Shown here piece after piece: positions 24,610-34,678 of a stretch of DNA of 64,000 nucleotides (position 1 is its first letter; every line of letters starts with the position of its first letter). A model generated the notes under the pieces. It saw nothing but the letters and a program-made list of their open reading frames with translations. It was not told the DNA's origin and did not search any database. Source of the DNA: Methylobacterium sp. 77 (lineage in GTDB: Bacteria; Pseudomonadota; Alphaproteobacteria; Rhizobiales; Beijerinckiaceae); NCBI RefSeq assembly GCF_000372825.1, contig NZ_KB910516.1, positions 2,140,011 through 2,204,010 of the forward strand, in the 5' to 3' direction. A program made the position numbers and the translations under genes.

Positions 24610-27357
24610 TCACCAGCCTTTGCGCATGAACTCCTCGATATCCCGGGACGAAATGATGCGCTCGGTCCCTTCCCAGTTCAGGCCGATGTCATCTGCGATA
24701 TCCCGGAAGTAGCGCCGCTCGACGGGCGACCGGATCTGCTCCACCCGCGTGGGAAACAGCTTGACCGCGTCTCGGTCCTTGAGGACGGCATCGACCCACT
24801 CGTCTTCGAATGAATCGGGAAGCTGGCCGAGCACCTTGAAGATGTCCTCGAACCGTTCCGAGAGGGCTCCGTATACCTCATCCTCGTAGGTGCCGGCGTA
24901 GCGGAGGTTTGCGACGTGGATCTCGGGTCGCGGCTGTCCGATACGTTGGATACGACCCTTGCGCTGTTCCAGCCGTGAGGGGTTCCAGGGCAGATCGACG
25001 TTCACCTGCGAACCAAGGCGCTGCAGGTTCAACCCCTCGCAAGCGGCGTCGGTTGCGGCCACCAGCTTGATCCCCCCGGTGCGTACGAGTTCTTTGATGA
25101 CGTTGCGATCCGTCCGGCGGCGCTCGCCGCCGTGGAGAACGAAAGAGCGGCCGCCGCCCGCGTAGATGGCAACCGCCTGATCGGGAAAGCGTGCGGCCAG
25201 CCCCATGCCAACGAACTCAGCGGTGTCGAAGAACTGGCTGAACGCGATCATGCCGTGATCGGCAAGCCAGTTGTTGTCGGTGAGGTAGCGGATGATGACC
25301 TCGACCTTGGGATCTCGTTTCCCACGGTCGAGTACGGCGAGGAGGTGCGTCTCGACCTCGCGCAGAGCAGCCACCTCGTCCGGCGTGAGCGGCATGCGCT
25401 CGCGCTCCTGGGCGTAGAGATCCTCGTCCTCGTCGTCGATGGCCGAACCGGTGATGGCCCCGGCGAGTAGAGCCCGTGTTGTCGACAGCCCCGCCGCAAC
25501 CGACGAGCCGATCCGACGTAGCAGGATGGTCTTCATGAACCCCGCCGCAGGGCGGGTGCGGGCATACAGGCCACAGAAGCGTATCGCGGCATCGTAAGCC
25601 TGGCGGAACGAGAAGCCCATCTCCAGCCCCTCGCCGGAGAAAAGTTCGGCCGGGAGCCCGTCGCCGGCCCGCGGGTGCACGACCACGCCGATCTTTGGCA
25701 GGAGGCCAGCATTCTCCAACATCGGACGGGACCGTCGTATCACGCGCCGAATGATGGGATTGGTCTGCGCCACCAGAGTCGGAAACTCGTTCCGCAACCT
25801 GCTTTTCTGCCCCTGCGAGAGATCATCATACCGGGGCCCGTCGACGCGTGCGTCGGGCAGCCGATGCCCCGTGCGCAACACCTTGTAGAAGCCAGCCTCG
25901 CCCCCCGGTGGAAGGGGGTTGCGGAGGAGCGCCCATTGGTCGGTGGGGTCCTCTGGCCACGGCTTCTCGCCCGTGAGGTAGCCGATGCTGTCGTCGGACG
26001 ACCACCCCCGGCTACCCTCCTTGCCGAGGACGTGGGTCGTACCCTTGGCCAGCATGACGATGAGGTCGTGCAACTCGACCGCTTTCAGCTGGATGGGCGT
26101 GGCGGTCCCGATGATGACGTTGTCGGAGTTGGCCGCAAGCCGCTCCATGAAGTCCAACAGGCGTTTGGCACCGACTCGGGCATCGTCCTTCCCGCTGCGG
26201 TCCGCCCTGGCCTTATGCGCCTCGTCGAGGATCACCACCCCGAAGTGCCGGTCCCGCAGGTGCCGGATCTCGCCATCCTCGTCTCCACTGACGATCAGCC
26301 CGGTCGAGACGATGCCGACGCGCATCGGACAGCGGGCGACCGCGCTGGCGTCGCCCTTGGGCGACACGGCGAATTCCTTGCCGTCGAGCCACTGCTTCTT
26401 GGCCGAGGACCAGATGGCGGACGGAAGCCCGAGCATGTCCTCCAACTCGGTCTGCCACTGCCGCGTCAGGGTGGCCGGCGCCAGGATAAGCACGCCGCCT
26501 CCCGAGAGGAGTGACAGCACCAGAGCGGCCGCGGCCATGGACAGGGTCTTGCCAAGTCCGACGTCGTCCGCGATCAGGAAGCGCGCCTTGCCGTATAGGG
26601 CGTGGTCGTCGACGCATGCCTGGACGAAGCGCTTCTGCCAGGGGCGGAGGATCTGGCCCGTCTTGTAGATCGGTCGTTCGACCAGGGCGGCGGCAGGATT
26701 GGAAAGACCCCCCTCCTTCCGGGCTTGTTCGATGGAGCCGTACTCAAGACGTTGCGAGACCGCGCCGATGTGGCTGATGACCGCCTCCGGCAGGTCGACG
26801 CCCAGGTCCCAGAAGTGCTCGAACTCCTCCCGCACCCATTGGGTCGCCTCAGGCGCGTCATCCTCCCAAAGGATCTCGTATGAGTGCAGTAGGCCGGTGG
26901 CGCTCTCGTTCATGGAGCCGACGAAAGCGGTCGAGCCGCCGTCGCGGAACTCCATGATGCCGGCCTTACCGTGGACGAACACGTTCGTGCCGTCCCGTGG
27001 CACGACCTTCACTCGCATGCGCCCGGACGCGAGCAGGTCGTGAAGGATGCGATAGCGGCCTTTGGCGAGAAGCTCTTCGATGCTGGACTGTCCGGCCATC
27101 CAGCCAGAGACAAGGGCACGCGACAGGGCGTCGGAACCCTCGCTGGCGGCCTTGGCGATTCTAACGTCGTTCGGATCGAGCTCGGCGTTGCACACCACCC
27201 GGATCTCATCGACGCCGGAGAGCTCCTCCGACATGAGCTCCAAGAGCGACGACCGGAAGTATCCGGCGATGCGCAGGTAGCGGCGCGAGCGCGAGAGCCG
27301 CTCGCCCAGGACGTCACGCAGGGGCTCGCGACGAGAGGAGTGACGCAACATGACCAC
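24610..27357 (-). CDS. Phospholipase D-like / SNF2-type helicase fusion
   Basis: A 915-residue protein. Residues about 10-185 are a PLD-type nuclease-like domain with one HxK motif (VHGKAG, His129 and Lys131) followed by FVGSMNESATG with Asn150. From about 235 on it is a superfamily 2 SNF2-like ATPase: motif I DDVGLGKT (264-271), motif II DEAH (378-381), motif III GTATP, and the C-terminal lobe with IAFSQFFDTAEF and NLQRLGSQVNVDLPWNPSRL, RKGRIQRIGQ. The start is GTG at 27357 with GGAG seven bases upstream; ATG 27351 is an alternative. This protein type goes with DUF499, DUF1156 and DUF3780 genes and is thought to act against phage DNA. Confidence 0.9.
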   Translation of the reverse strand: MVMLRHSSRREPLRDVLGERLSRSRRYLRIAGYFRSSLLELMSEELSGVDEIRVVCNAELDPNDVRIAKAASEGSDALSRALVSGWMAGQSSIEELLAKGRYRILHDLLASGRMRVKVVPRDGTNVFVHGKAGIMEFRDGGSTAFVGSMNESATGLLHSYEILWEDDAPEATQWVREEFEHFWDLGVDLPEAVISHIGAVSQRLEYGSIEQARKEGGLSNPAAALVERPIYKTGQILRPWQKRFVQACVDDHALYGKARFLIADDVGLGKTLSMAAAALVLSLLSGGGVLILAPATLTRQWQTELEDMLGLPSAIWSSAKKQWLDGKEFAVSPKGDASAVARCPMRVGIVSTGLIVSGDEDGEIRHLRDRHFGVVILDEAHKARADRSGKDDARVGAKRLLDFMERLAANSDNVIIGTATPIQLKAVELHDLIVMLAKGTTHVLGKEGSRGWSSDDSIGYLTGEKPWPEDPTDQWALLRNPLPPGGEAGFYKVLRTGHRLPDARVDGPRYDDLSQGQKSRLRNEFPTLVAQTNPIIRRVIRRSRPMLENAGLLPKIGVVVHPRAGDGLPAELFSGEGLEMGFSFRQAYDAAIRFCGLYARTRPAAGFMKTILLRRIGSSVAAGLSTTRALLAGAITGSAIDDEDEDLYAQERERMPLTPDEVAALREVETHLLAVLDRGKRDPKVEVIIRYLTDNNWLADHGMIAFSQFFDTAEFVGMGLAARFPDQAVAIYAGGGRSFVLHGGERRRTDRNVIKELVRTGGIKLVAATDAACEGLNLQRLGSQVNVDLPWNPSRLEQRKGRIQRIGQPRPEIHVANLRYAGTYEDEVYGALSERFEDIFKVLGQLPDSFEDEWVDAVLKDRDAVKLFPTRVEQIRSPVERRYFRDIADDIGLNWEGTERIISSRDIEEFMRKGW

Positions 27358-27377
27358 CGGCTCGCTCCAGCCCGCCC

Positions 27378-30305
27378 TCAGACCTTGTCGACTTCGAGGC
27401 GCTGGCCGAGAAGGTCGGCCGCAGAGCTCTCAACAGGTCGCGTTCTCGTGGTCTTGGTTGAGACGTACTTAGCGAGCGCGACAAGCTTGGCCCGGTTAGG
27501 CCAGTAATCCTGCCCTAGTTCCGTCTTGAGAAATGCCAATCCCTCGCGCGGGTCGTCCTTCTGCATCGTCTTGTGCGTCGCGAAGAGCACGCGGCGCAGG
27601 GGAGACGTCCCGAAGCCCTTGCCGCCTAGCATCCTTGCCTTCAGCGCACCCGCACCTGCGAGCGAAGCTGCGTTCGCCTTGGTCGAGTCCATCAGATCGG
27701 CGTAGTCCGCAACAGAGAAGGTTCGGGCGAAGTCCTGATAGTCGGCGAACTTAGTCGTGCCCTTGCTCTCCATGTCGAGCATGCGAACGTAGAACCGAGA
27801 CGGCGCATCGAGGTCCCGCCACATGGCAGGGGGGAAACCATCTGGAACAAGCTTGTTGTTGGCGACTGAGGCTGCGTACTCGATCAGCTCGCGGATAACG
27901 GTCTTCTCTCCCTTCTCAAGCTTTCGGTAAACATCCGCACCAACTTCCTTTCGGTCGATGGTGGCATATGTTGTTATCACTCTAAGCGCTGCAGCATAAG
28001 CTGCAAGCTGAAGATCGCCGTCCGTATATAGTCTCTCGAATGTCCAGTCTTCATCAAGGGCATTTAGCGAAGATAGCTGATGGTCAACTGCCTCCTCAAT
28101 TTCCCCTTCAATGTCCATGCGCTTGATATTTCCCGATAGCACGCGCTTACGGAGCACAAGGAGAATTGTTCCCTGAACGTAATTACCTTCTCTTAAAGCG
28201 CTTTCGGTCTCGGTGACTATGTTCCAGGCTGCGGAAACACGCAGACCAGCAGCCCACATGATAGCAGCAAGATCAGCCCAAACACCCGCATCCTGGTGAG
28301 TGAACATAACCACTTGCTGTCCGTCGTCAGGCATATGGTTCGCCATCGCCCGATAAGCGGCAATCATATCAGATCGGAATTTTTCATCACTACCTTTGAT
28401 CGCGATTGGACGCTGCGAGTCCCAGGTCCACTTATCGAATGGCGGATGCGGACGGCGACTAAGCCAAGCGATAAAGAATTCTGTTATTTCATGGTAATTG
28501 ACAGCATCTGCGTAAGGCGGATCGGTAACAAAGATGTCAGCATTGAATAAAATATCGCTTGCAGGATGAGAGTTTACTACGCCTATTGTCCCGATGTGAG
28601 AATATCTCCGATCCTCGTCAATGAACGTTAGCATGTTATATGCAGCGTAACTCCCATAAGTGTAATACGTATTGAGTGCTTGGTTTGCAAATACATTTGC
28701 AGGCGCATCGGCGCGACTTGCGGAGGGTATCCACGTATTCAGTTTCGACGATCTGTCCAGCATGCGAGCTAAAATGATGTTCATCAAAGGCGATGAAGCA
28801 ACCTTGTTGAATTCAGCAAAAAACAGGAGTTGCCGCGCAGTGTATAGGTGATGCCAATAAGTCCATCCACGCGTACGAATTGGCTCGTCCGTTTTGCCAC
28901 CCCGTTGAATTTTCATCTCTGGTACGAGACCTGCACTTTGCCACCGTGCAAGGTTCTCACCAACTATAGCGTCCACCTGATTTTCTCGAACCAAATCTTC
29001 TTCAGTGACGCCAGCGAAGAACGTTTCCTGACGACCGCCATCAACCCTTGGGTTTCTTATCCATTGTATACAATACAAACGCTCTTGGAAAACATCGTCC
29101 GGCAGAGGCTTGTAATCTTCCTTTTCCCACATACGCAGGCCGTTACCGTTTAGACCCTCCGAACGAAAGTCCCCTCTGATAACCTTCACCGCGACGCCAT
29201 CTCGGTTCGGGTTCATTGGGTGAACCAAGCAGCCGCCTACAATGGTACCGCGCTCTGCACTGGCCATCGATGCAGCATCAACGCCGCTTTCGACGATTAT
29301 GTCATATGTTTTACTTGCTTCATTGGGAACAAGTTTTGCTATAACATTCTTTTGCTTAGAAATTACCCACGATGGAGCCATTGGCACCATCCACCCAGTC
29401 TTTGGACACTTGGTCTCCAGACAATATAGATAAGCTTTTGCTTTGTTTCCAGAGCTATTACGCTCGATCCCTAAACGGTCAATTTCGGCTGCAACTAAGT
29501 CCGATACTCGGCGCTGCTCCACCTGAATGATAGTTCTGTCCTCAGGAGCCGACCCAATTATATTAAAGCCGCCCCAGGTAAGCATGCAGGCGATAGGGTT
29601 TAGGTCCGATGCATACACATCGCATCCCATGCGCGCCGCTTCGAACGGGATTGAACCTCCGCCGCAGAACGTGTCCGCAACTCTAGGTCTATGACCATAG
29701 CGCATAATTCCAAGCTGTTCGATCAACTCCGCCATTGATTTGGCGGATGTACCGAGATGTTCGTTGATTATACGCCAGGCAGGTGCGCCTATAATTAAAT
29801 CACCTACTTCTTCCGGACGGTGAGTATATGATAACCGACTGTCGTAAGGAAGCGTAGAAAGCCATTGGGCGATCAAAGTGTCGCGCTCGTCACGCTTCAA
29901 CGTTTCCCGCCAACGTGCTCGACCGGCCGCATTAATATCAACTAAATCGCCGTAGAGATCAAAATCTGTGGCAATATCACTTGGCTTAATTGACTTTATT
30001 CTTTGAGCGAAGCTGGAGTCATCCATGCCCATTAGCAGTAGGAATACGCGAAGGTCATTTACTGGATCAACCGTTGCCGGCAATAAACATCCGAGCAGCG
30101 TTGCACGCACAAGGATTAGCGGCTTGCGTCCTTTCCAGTAAGCCCCAAGAGAGGTTAGAGTCTGGCCTTGTTTAGCCATTCTTTCTTTGTAAGCTTCAGC
30201 CGATATTCTCCCAACGGGAAATTGCGCTTCGATAAACGATGGCGCATCCTTGAGGGAATACGGAGTCACCGCGGGTTTCCTCTCAGCATGATGATGGATG
30301 TTCAC
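27378..30305 (-). CDS. DUF1156-family DNA methyltransferase
   Basis: A 975-residue DNA methylase. The DUF1156 start is visible at about residues 24-45 (FIEAQFPVGRISAEAYKERM). Motif I for S-adenosylmethionine is VADTFCGGGSIPFEAA (209-224) and the catalytic motif is DPPY at 595-598 (TDPPYADAVNYHE), which points to an amino-methyltransferase acting on adenine N6 or cytosine N4. Target site unknown. Its ATG overlaps the DUF3780 stop by four bases (ATGA, 30302-30305). The stretch from about 28.0 to 30.3 kb is much more AT-rich than the 3' end of the gene and its neighbours, a sign of mosaic origin. In the defence cassette it probably marks self DNA. Confidence 0.9.
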   Translation of the reverse strand: MNIHHHAERKPAVTPYSLKDAPSFIEAQFPVGRISAEAYKERMAKQGQTLTSLGAYWKGRKPLILVRATLLGCLLPATVDPVNDLRVFLLLMGMDDSSFAQRIKSIKPSDIATDFDLYGDLVDINAAGRARWRETLKRDERDTLIAQWLSTLPYDSRLSYTHRPEEVGDLIIGAPAWRIINEHLGTSAKSMAELIEQLGIMRYGHRPRVADTFCGGGSIPFEAARMGCDVYASDLNPIACMLTWGGFNIIGSAPEDRTIIQVEQRRVSDLVAAEIDRLGIERNSSGNKAKAYLYCLETKCPKTGWMVPMAPSWVISKQKNVIAKLVPNEASKTYDIIVESGVDAASMASAERGTIVGGCLVHPMNPNRDGVAVKVIRGDFRSEGLNGNGLRMWEKEDYKPLPDDVFQERLYCIQWIRNPRVDGGRQETFFAGVTEEDLVRENQVDAIVGENLARWQSAGLVPEMKIQRGGKTDEPIRTRGWTYWHHLYTARQLLFFAEFNKVASSPLMNIILARMLDRSSKLNTWIPSASRADAPANVFANQALNTYYTYGSYAAYNMLTFIDEDRRYSHIGTIGVVNSHPASDILFNADIFVTDPPYADAVNYHEITEFFIAWLSRRPHPPFDKWTWDSQRPIAIKGSDEKFRSDMIAAYRAMANHMPDDGQQVVMFTHQDAGVWADLAAIMWAAGLRVSAAWNIVTETESALREGNYVQGTILLVLRKRVLSGNIKRMDIEGEIEEAVDHQLSSLNALDEDWTFERLYTDGDLQLAAYAAALRVITTYATIDRKEVGADVYRKLEKGEKTVIRELIEYAASVANNKLVPDGFPPAMWRDLDAPSRFYVRMLDMESKGTTKFADYQDFARTFSVADYADLMDSTKANAASLAGAGALKARMLGGKGFGTSPLRRVLFATHKTMQKDDPREGLAFLKTELGQDYWPNRAKLVALAKYVSTKTTRTRPVESSAADLLGQRLEVDKV

Positions 30306-30949
30306 GCGAATGCCTCCAGTCGACCCGAGATGGCCCTGAGCGCGGCGAACTCGTTGCGCTTCTGCGCGACGTCAGGCTGTTGAGTGGCGCCTGTGTTCTT
30401 CCTCGGTGGCAAGTGCCCCCGACCTGTCATGACCCCAAGGGAGAACACGTCGCGCTTCGTCCCAAAGCAAAGGGCCTTACGCAAAGCGTCGCGCCAGCCC
30501 ATGCCGACCTGGTGCGAGTAGCCCGTCGAGGCGGCGGTCATGGTGTAGAGCCACCAGCGCTCCTCCGGCTTGAGACCAAGCCAGTTCCGGATGGCCACAT
30601 CGCAGTGCTCCACGGACACGTCGTCCTGCTCGATGGCCCAGACCAGGACCAAGAGCTCCTTACCAAGCAAGCGCTGGACGCCGTTATTTCCCTGAGCCCA
30701 CGAGCCCGAACGCTTGCGTTCGGTCTTGAGGCGCCGATTGAACTCAGAGCGCACCTCGCCCGAGACAGCGTCCCATTTTGCCTTAGGGAGCTGGGCTCGA
30801 AGGATCACCTCCGGAGAAAGAACCGGATCGGTCGCGACCGGAGGGCGACCGAATACCTCGAAGACGTCGACCGTCTCCTTCGTGGCCCGTGGCACCTGCA
30901 CGAGGTAGCAGTGCTCGACGTAGTAGTCGGTGCAATCGAAGTCCGCCAT
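30302..30949 (-). CDS. DUF3780 protein, defence-cassette associated
   Basis: A 215-residue soluble protein of the DUF3780 family, recognised by ADFDCTDYYVEHCYLVQVPR at its start and the GLKPEERWWLYTMTAAS block near residue 126. No catalytic motif is known. It is always found beside DUF499 and DUF1156 genes as far as I recall, and is thought to be a structural or specificity subunit. It starts 11 bases downstream of the DUF499 stop and overlaps the methylase by ATGA, so it is part of the same operon. Confidence 0.85.
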   Translation of the reverse strand: MADFDCTDYYVEHCYLVQVPRATKETVDVFEVFGRPPVATDPVLSPEVILRAQLPKAKWDAVSGEVRSEFNRRLKTERKRSGSWAQGNNGVQRLLGKELLVLVWAIEQDDVSVEHCDVAIRNWLGLKPEERWWLYTMTAASTGYSHQVGMGWRDALRKALCFGTKRDVFSLGVMTGRGHLPPRKNTGATQQPDVAQKRNEFAALRAISGRLEAFA

Positions 30950-30959
30950 GATGCTCCCC

Positions 30960-33900
30960 TCAGACGCCTTCGTCCTGCGCCCACTTCATGGTCTCGAAAT
31001 CGAGACCCACGGCGTCGGCGAACACCTTGTAATCCTTGCCCGAGGCGAACCGGGTCTCGTTGAAGCTTGCGCTTGCCCGGCTCGCGGTGAACCCGCCCGA
31101 CTGGGAGACCGAAGCGATGACCGCCGTCACCGCTTCCGCCGTCATCGCCACACCCTCGCCGAAGGTGATGTCGGCGAACACGTCGCTGTCGACGGTTCCG
31201 ATCTCAATCTGCCCCCCGCGCACGGAAGCCCCCGTAGCCGCTTGCAGCGCCGTCATCGCGTCGGTGAGACGGGTGATGGAATCGAAACGCAGAGCGTGGC
31301 GCAGCAGCAGCGGCCGGTCATCGCGGATCTCTCTAGAGGGCTGAGGCGCCTGAGACCCACCGCCCAGGGCCAGGCGCACCTCCTCGCCTGATCGTCCGTC
31401 GATCATGGGCAGGAGCCGGACTTCCTTCGCGGAGGTCGGCACCGAGAGCGGGCTCGTGACCACCGCGGCCTGCGCCGGGTCCGAACCGTCGAAGGATGCA
31501 CGGACCTGGGCCAAGCGAGGGACAACTGTCCAGTCGATGATCGTCCCGGTCGATGTCGAAGCCGCATGGGCCGTGAGCTTAACGGGCGCGAGCCACTCAA
31601 CAGGCGGACCCGACTTCGCCTCTCCCCGGCTGTCCACCGGCAGGAACCAGGCTCTGGTCGCGCTGGTCTCGTAACTGCGCCCGACGACCTTCCCGGAAAC
31701 CGTGGGGTCCGGATGGCCCGTCTCCGAGGCGTAGACGGTGTCCGCCTCCTCGGGCGTCACAATCAGCTTGTAGACCCCCTTCTCCAAGGCGGCGTCGAGC
31801 GAGCCTTCCAAGCGGACGGTGACGGACGTGACCCGCTCGAACTTCTTCTCGACCAGCCCGTTGCGCTCGCGCCAGTGCTTCGTGCGAACGCTTTCGGCGA
31901 CGAGGTGGTCGAGCCCGCCGGAGGAGAGCCAGTACCAGCCCGCCTTGGCCGCCGCTTTTCGCCTCAGCTCGCCGCGCTGCACCGCATCGGCGTCGAAGAG
32001 CTCGTGCTCGGCCTCCTCGCGCAACGTCGCGATCTCGGCTTCGAGCTTGGCCGCCGGATAGTATTTCCCGCGGGACTCCAGGGTCTTGAGGATCTGCTCC
32101 TCGCCCCGGTAGTCGTTGTTATCGAACTCCATGCGGAACTGCCCGTAGTCCCGCAGGCCCGATCCGGTCGGGAAAACGAGGGTGGTGAACGTCTCGCGTA
32201 CGGCTGAGGTGAAGCTGTTCGCGGCGCGGCCCTTGATCGCCTCCACCTCGCGCATCTGGCTGGTCTCCTTGCCGTGCCGCGATGCGATGGCCTTCTCAAC
32301 GATGGAGATCGCACGCATCTGGCGCGCGATAGTCCGCAGCGACCCGAGTGAGTTCAGGTCCGCCGTCAGGATCAGCACACGATTCTGGCGGTCGAGCTTT
32401 TTCCACCAATCGACGAGGGCCGGCGGCAGGCTCTGGGCCGGACGCTCGACGATGATCAGCGTCACGTCCTCGTCACCGACCTTGATCTCATCGAGTGAGG
32501 GCAGGATGGCCAGGTTCTTGTTGTAGAGCGCTTTGGTCTTCGGCTCGAAGACCTCTGCGAGCTTGTTGCGTAGCTCCTGGTCGACGACCTCCTCCGCTAA
32601 GCTCGTGGCGGTGTTGTTGATCTCGGATACCACGTTCGCCGTCTGGCCGAAGTAGATCCGCTCGTCGGGGCCCTTGAACAGATACTCGGCGTTGCCGCTG
32701 AGCCTATCCAAAGCCGTCGAGATCGCCGGGGTCCGGGTCAAGGGGTCGATCAGGCACTCGATGATCTCCGACCGCCGCAGGCCAAGGATGGGCTGCTCCG
32801 CCGTCGAGAGCGAGGACATCAGGACGAGCTTGGCGACTGAGGTCGCCGTGGACGAGCCTTCGCCGGCGTCGACCTGCTCGGCCAAGGCGTTGCCTCGGTC
32901 CGCAATGTCCTTCGAGATGGCGTTCGTGAAATGGTTGTTGATCTTGCGGATCTCCTCGACCGTCCCGGGATGGTTGAGGTCGAGATGCTGCAGGCCGATG
33001 AGGAAAATCGAATCGTCAGATGCCCAGGCATTCCGGACGGCGAGACGAAGGATACGGATGAGAGCCCGGGTTTGTTGGTACCCAGGGTTCTCCTTGAAAC
33101 GGGCGACGATGTCTCGGATCGACGGATGGAAGGGGTAGGTTTCTCTAATCCGGGCGATGAAGCTCTCGGGTATCGATGGAACGTCGTCCACCTTCTTTGC
33201 CCGATTGAGCTCGTCGACGTAGGCCTGGGCGATCTCGTCAATGACGTCGCCGTCCGGAAGTTTGTCGAAGAGTTTTTTCCGGATGATCTGGAAAACTTCG
33301 CCCGAGTTCTGCTGCACCGGCGTGATAGCCTGGGCGTACTTTCCGTACTGCTTGTTGAGCGTATTGATGAGCGTTTTCAGCTTGCCGGAGCCCTCGGCGA
33401 AGACGTCGTCAATAAGGTTCGTGACGACCACGCAGGCCCGCGGCAGCTGAGACAGGGCGTTGAACAGACGCTCCAGGGCGCCGATGGTGATGTCCGCAAG
33501 CGTCGAGTTCCCAACCGCCTGGCCCTCAGCCATCTGCAGGTAGCTTGGGAGCTCGTCCAATAGGATCAGGACGGGGCCGTCGCCGAGCGCTTCGACCCAG
33601 TCATCGACGCCTGGGGTCTTGGCCCCATCCTTCCAGAAGCGCGTCATAGCTTCCGGCCGCCCGAGGCGATCAGCGATCTCGCCCCAGAGGAAGTTGGAGG
33701 GGTTCTGATGGCCGTTGAAGATGACGACCTTTGCCGAGCCGAAGGTCGCGGTTGGGGCGATGTTAGGTATGATACGATGGCGTAGGCCGTCGTCCTGGGC
33801 GAGCAGGGCAAAGGCAATCAGGGAGTGCGTCTTGCCGCCACCCATCGACTGGGAAAGATAGAAGGCGCCGTCCCCGGTTCTGCCCGAAAGGCGGTCAAAA

Positions 33901-34073
33901 CCGTTCCGGACAAGCGCATTTAGACCCTCCGTAAAGTGGTTGCGCCGGAAGAATGCGTCGGCGTCGATCTTGCCCTTGTGCAGGTCGTCTAGGTTGGCGA
34001 TCTGATCGACGAGACCGTCCTTCGAGACGATGTCGCTGAGTTCGCAAAGCTGCCGTACGCTCTGAATGGCCAT
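30960..34073 (-). CDS. DUF499-family large ATPase
   Basis: A 1037-residue AAA-type ATPase. Walker A is GGGKTH at residues 78-83 (YLSQSMGGGKTHSLIAFALL) and Walker B is LLDE at 171-174 (GPVLILLDELPSYLQ), with an arginine-bearing stretch RIRETYPFHPSIRDIVARFK near 305. The C-terminal 450 residues form a mixed region with no named domain. DUF499 proteins accompany DUF1156 methylases and are thought to drive DNA translocation or complex assembly in anti-phage systems. ATG 34073 lies three bases from the stop of the small ribbon-helix-helix gene, so expression is coupled. Confidence 0.9.
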   Translation of the reverse strand: MAIQSVRQLCELSDIVSKDGLVDQIANLDDLHKGKIDADAFFRRNHFTEGLNALVRNGFDRLSGRTGDGAFYLSQSMGGGKTHSLIAFALLAQDDGLRHRIIPNIAPTATFGSAKVVIFNGHQNPSNFLWGEIADRLGRPEAMTRFWKDGAKTPGVDDWVEALGDGPVLILLDELPSYLQMAEGQAVGNSTLADITIGALERLFNALSQLPRACVVVTNLIDDVFAEGSGKLKTLINTLNKQYGKYAQAITPVQQNSGEVFQIIRKKLFDKLPDGDVIDEIAQAYVDELNRAKKVDDVPSIPESFIARIRETYPFHPSIRDIVARFKENPGYQQTRALIRILRLAVRNAWASDDSIFLIGLQHLDLNHPGTVEEIRKINNHFTNAISKDIADRGNALAEQVDAGEGSSTATSVAKLVLMSSLSTAEQPILGLRRSEIIECLIDPLTRTPAISTALDRLSGNAEYLFKGPDERIYFGQTANVVSEINNTATSLAEEVVDQELRNKLAEVFEPKTKALYNKNLAILPSLDEIKVGDEDVTLIIVERPAQSLPPALVDWWKKLDRQNRVLILTADLNSLGSLRTIARQMRAISIVEKAIASRHGKETSQMREVEAIKGRAANSFTSAVRETFTTLVFPTGSGLRDYGQFRMEFDNNDYRGEEQILKTLESRGKYYPAAKLEAEIATLREEAEHELFDADAVQRGELRRKAAAKAGWYWLSSGGLDHLVAESVRTKHWRERNGLVEKKFERVTSVTVRLEGSLDAALEKGVYKLIVTPEEADTVYASETGHPDPTVSGKVVGRSYETSATRAWFLPVDSRGEAKSGPPVEWLAPVKLTAHAASTSTGTIIDWTVVPRLAQVRASFDGSDPAQAAVVTSPLSVPTSAKEVRLLPMIDGRSGEEVRLALGGGSQAPQPSREIRDDRPLLLRHALRFDSITRLTDAMTALQAATGASVRGGQIEIGTVDSDVFADITFGEGVAMTAEAVTAVIASVSQSGGFTASRASASFNETRFASGKDYKVFADAVGLDFETMKWAQDEGV

Positions 34074-34076
34074 CGC

Positions 34077-34283
34077 CTACTTCTTCCCCCCGTTAGCTGC
34101 CGCCTCTTCGCGGGCTTGCAGCATTTGCGTCACGGCTTCTTCGACCAAGGCGTAGACAGGCCGATTGTCATCGAGCGCGGCCTTCTTGAGGCTGACGATC
34201 AGTTCCGGCGGCAGGTACACGTACAAGGGCTTTCGCCCGTCTGGACGGGGCGATTGCCTGCTATCGTCAGGGGTGAAGACCAT
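34077..34283 (-). CDS. Small ribbon-helix-helix-like protein
   Basis: A 68-residue protein. The segment KPLYVYLPPELIVSLKKAAL followed by NRPVYALVEEAVTQML has the strand-helix-helix pattern of a CopG/Arc-type DNA-binding protein. It is the first gene of the minus-strand defence operon and ends three bases before the DUF499 start, so autoregulation of the operon is a reasonable guess. The region between it and the divergent plus-strand genes (34284-34678) would hold the promoter. Confidence 0.72.
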   Translation of the reverse strand: MVFTPDDSRQSPRPDGRKPLYVYLPPELIVSLKKAALDDNRPVYALVEEAVTQMLQAREEAAANGGKK

Positions 34284-34678
34284 TTTGGCAATCCAGATAT
34301 CCAGATTGCTGGGCTCTCACGTGGAGGACGATTCGGCAATCGTCTGGCTGGATCGGAAGCTGCAACCTAGGCGATTTCCTGGGTTACGGGTTTCGTCGCC
34401 ACAGAGCCAATTTGTAGTTGGGCGAGGAGCCGGTCACCCGCGGAATATGCGGGTTGCGGGAATCCCCTGACATCCATCGCCCCGAACCTGATCGGTCACC
34501 GGGAGCGTCTCGGGCTGCCGATCTTGTGGATCCGCGATACCAACCTTGCCTTGTGGGACCGGCCAGGTCACGGTCACGCCGCTTCGAGGAGAGCCACGAT
34601 GATACGCAAGCACATGCACCCATTCGACTGATCCCGGGGTGCCGCCGCGTGCGTAAGCCTCCGTTTTTCGAGGCTTCC
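34284..34678. other. Divergent intergenic region between defence operon and phosphoesterases
   Basis: About 395 bases without a supported gene. It should hold the promoters for the minus-strand defence operon and for the plus-strand phosphoesterase pair. A short hairpin (CCCGC/GCGGG around 34438-34454) is visible. Open frames on both strands here lack ribosome-binding sites and look like GC-rich shadow. Confidence 0.45.

Noticed and set aside
22980..34283. BREX or DISARM
   Set aside because: No PglZ, BrxL, Lon-like or DUF1998 protein is seen; the gene set is DUF499/DUF3780/DUF1156/PLD-helicase.
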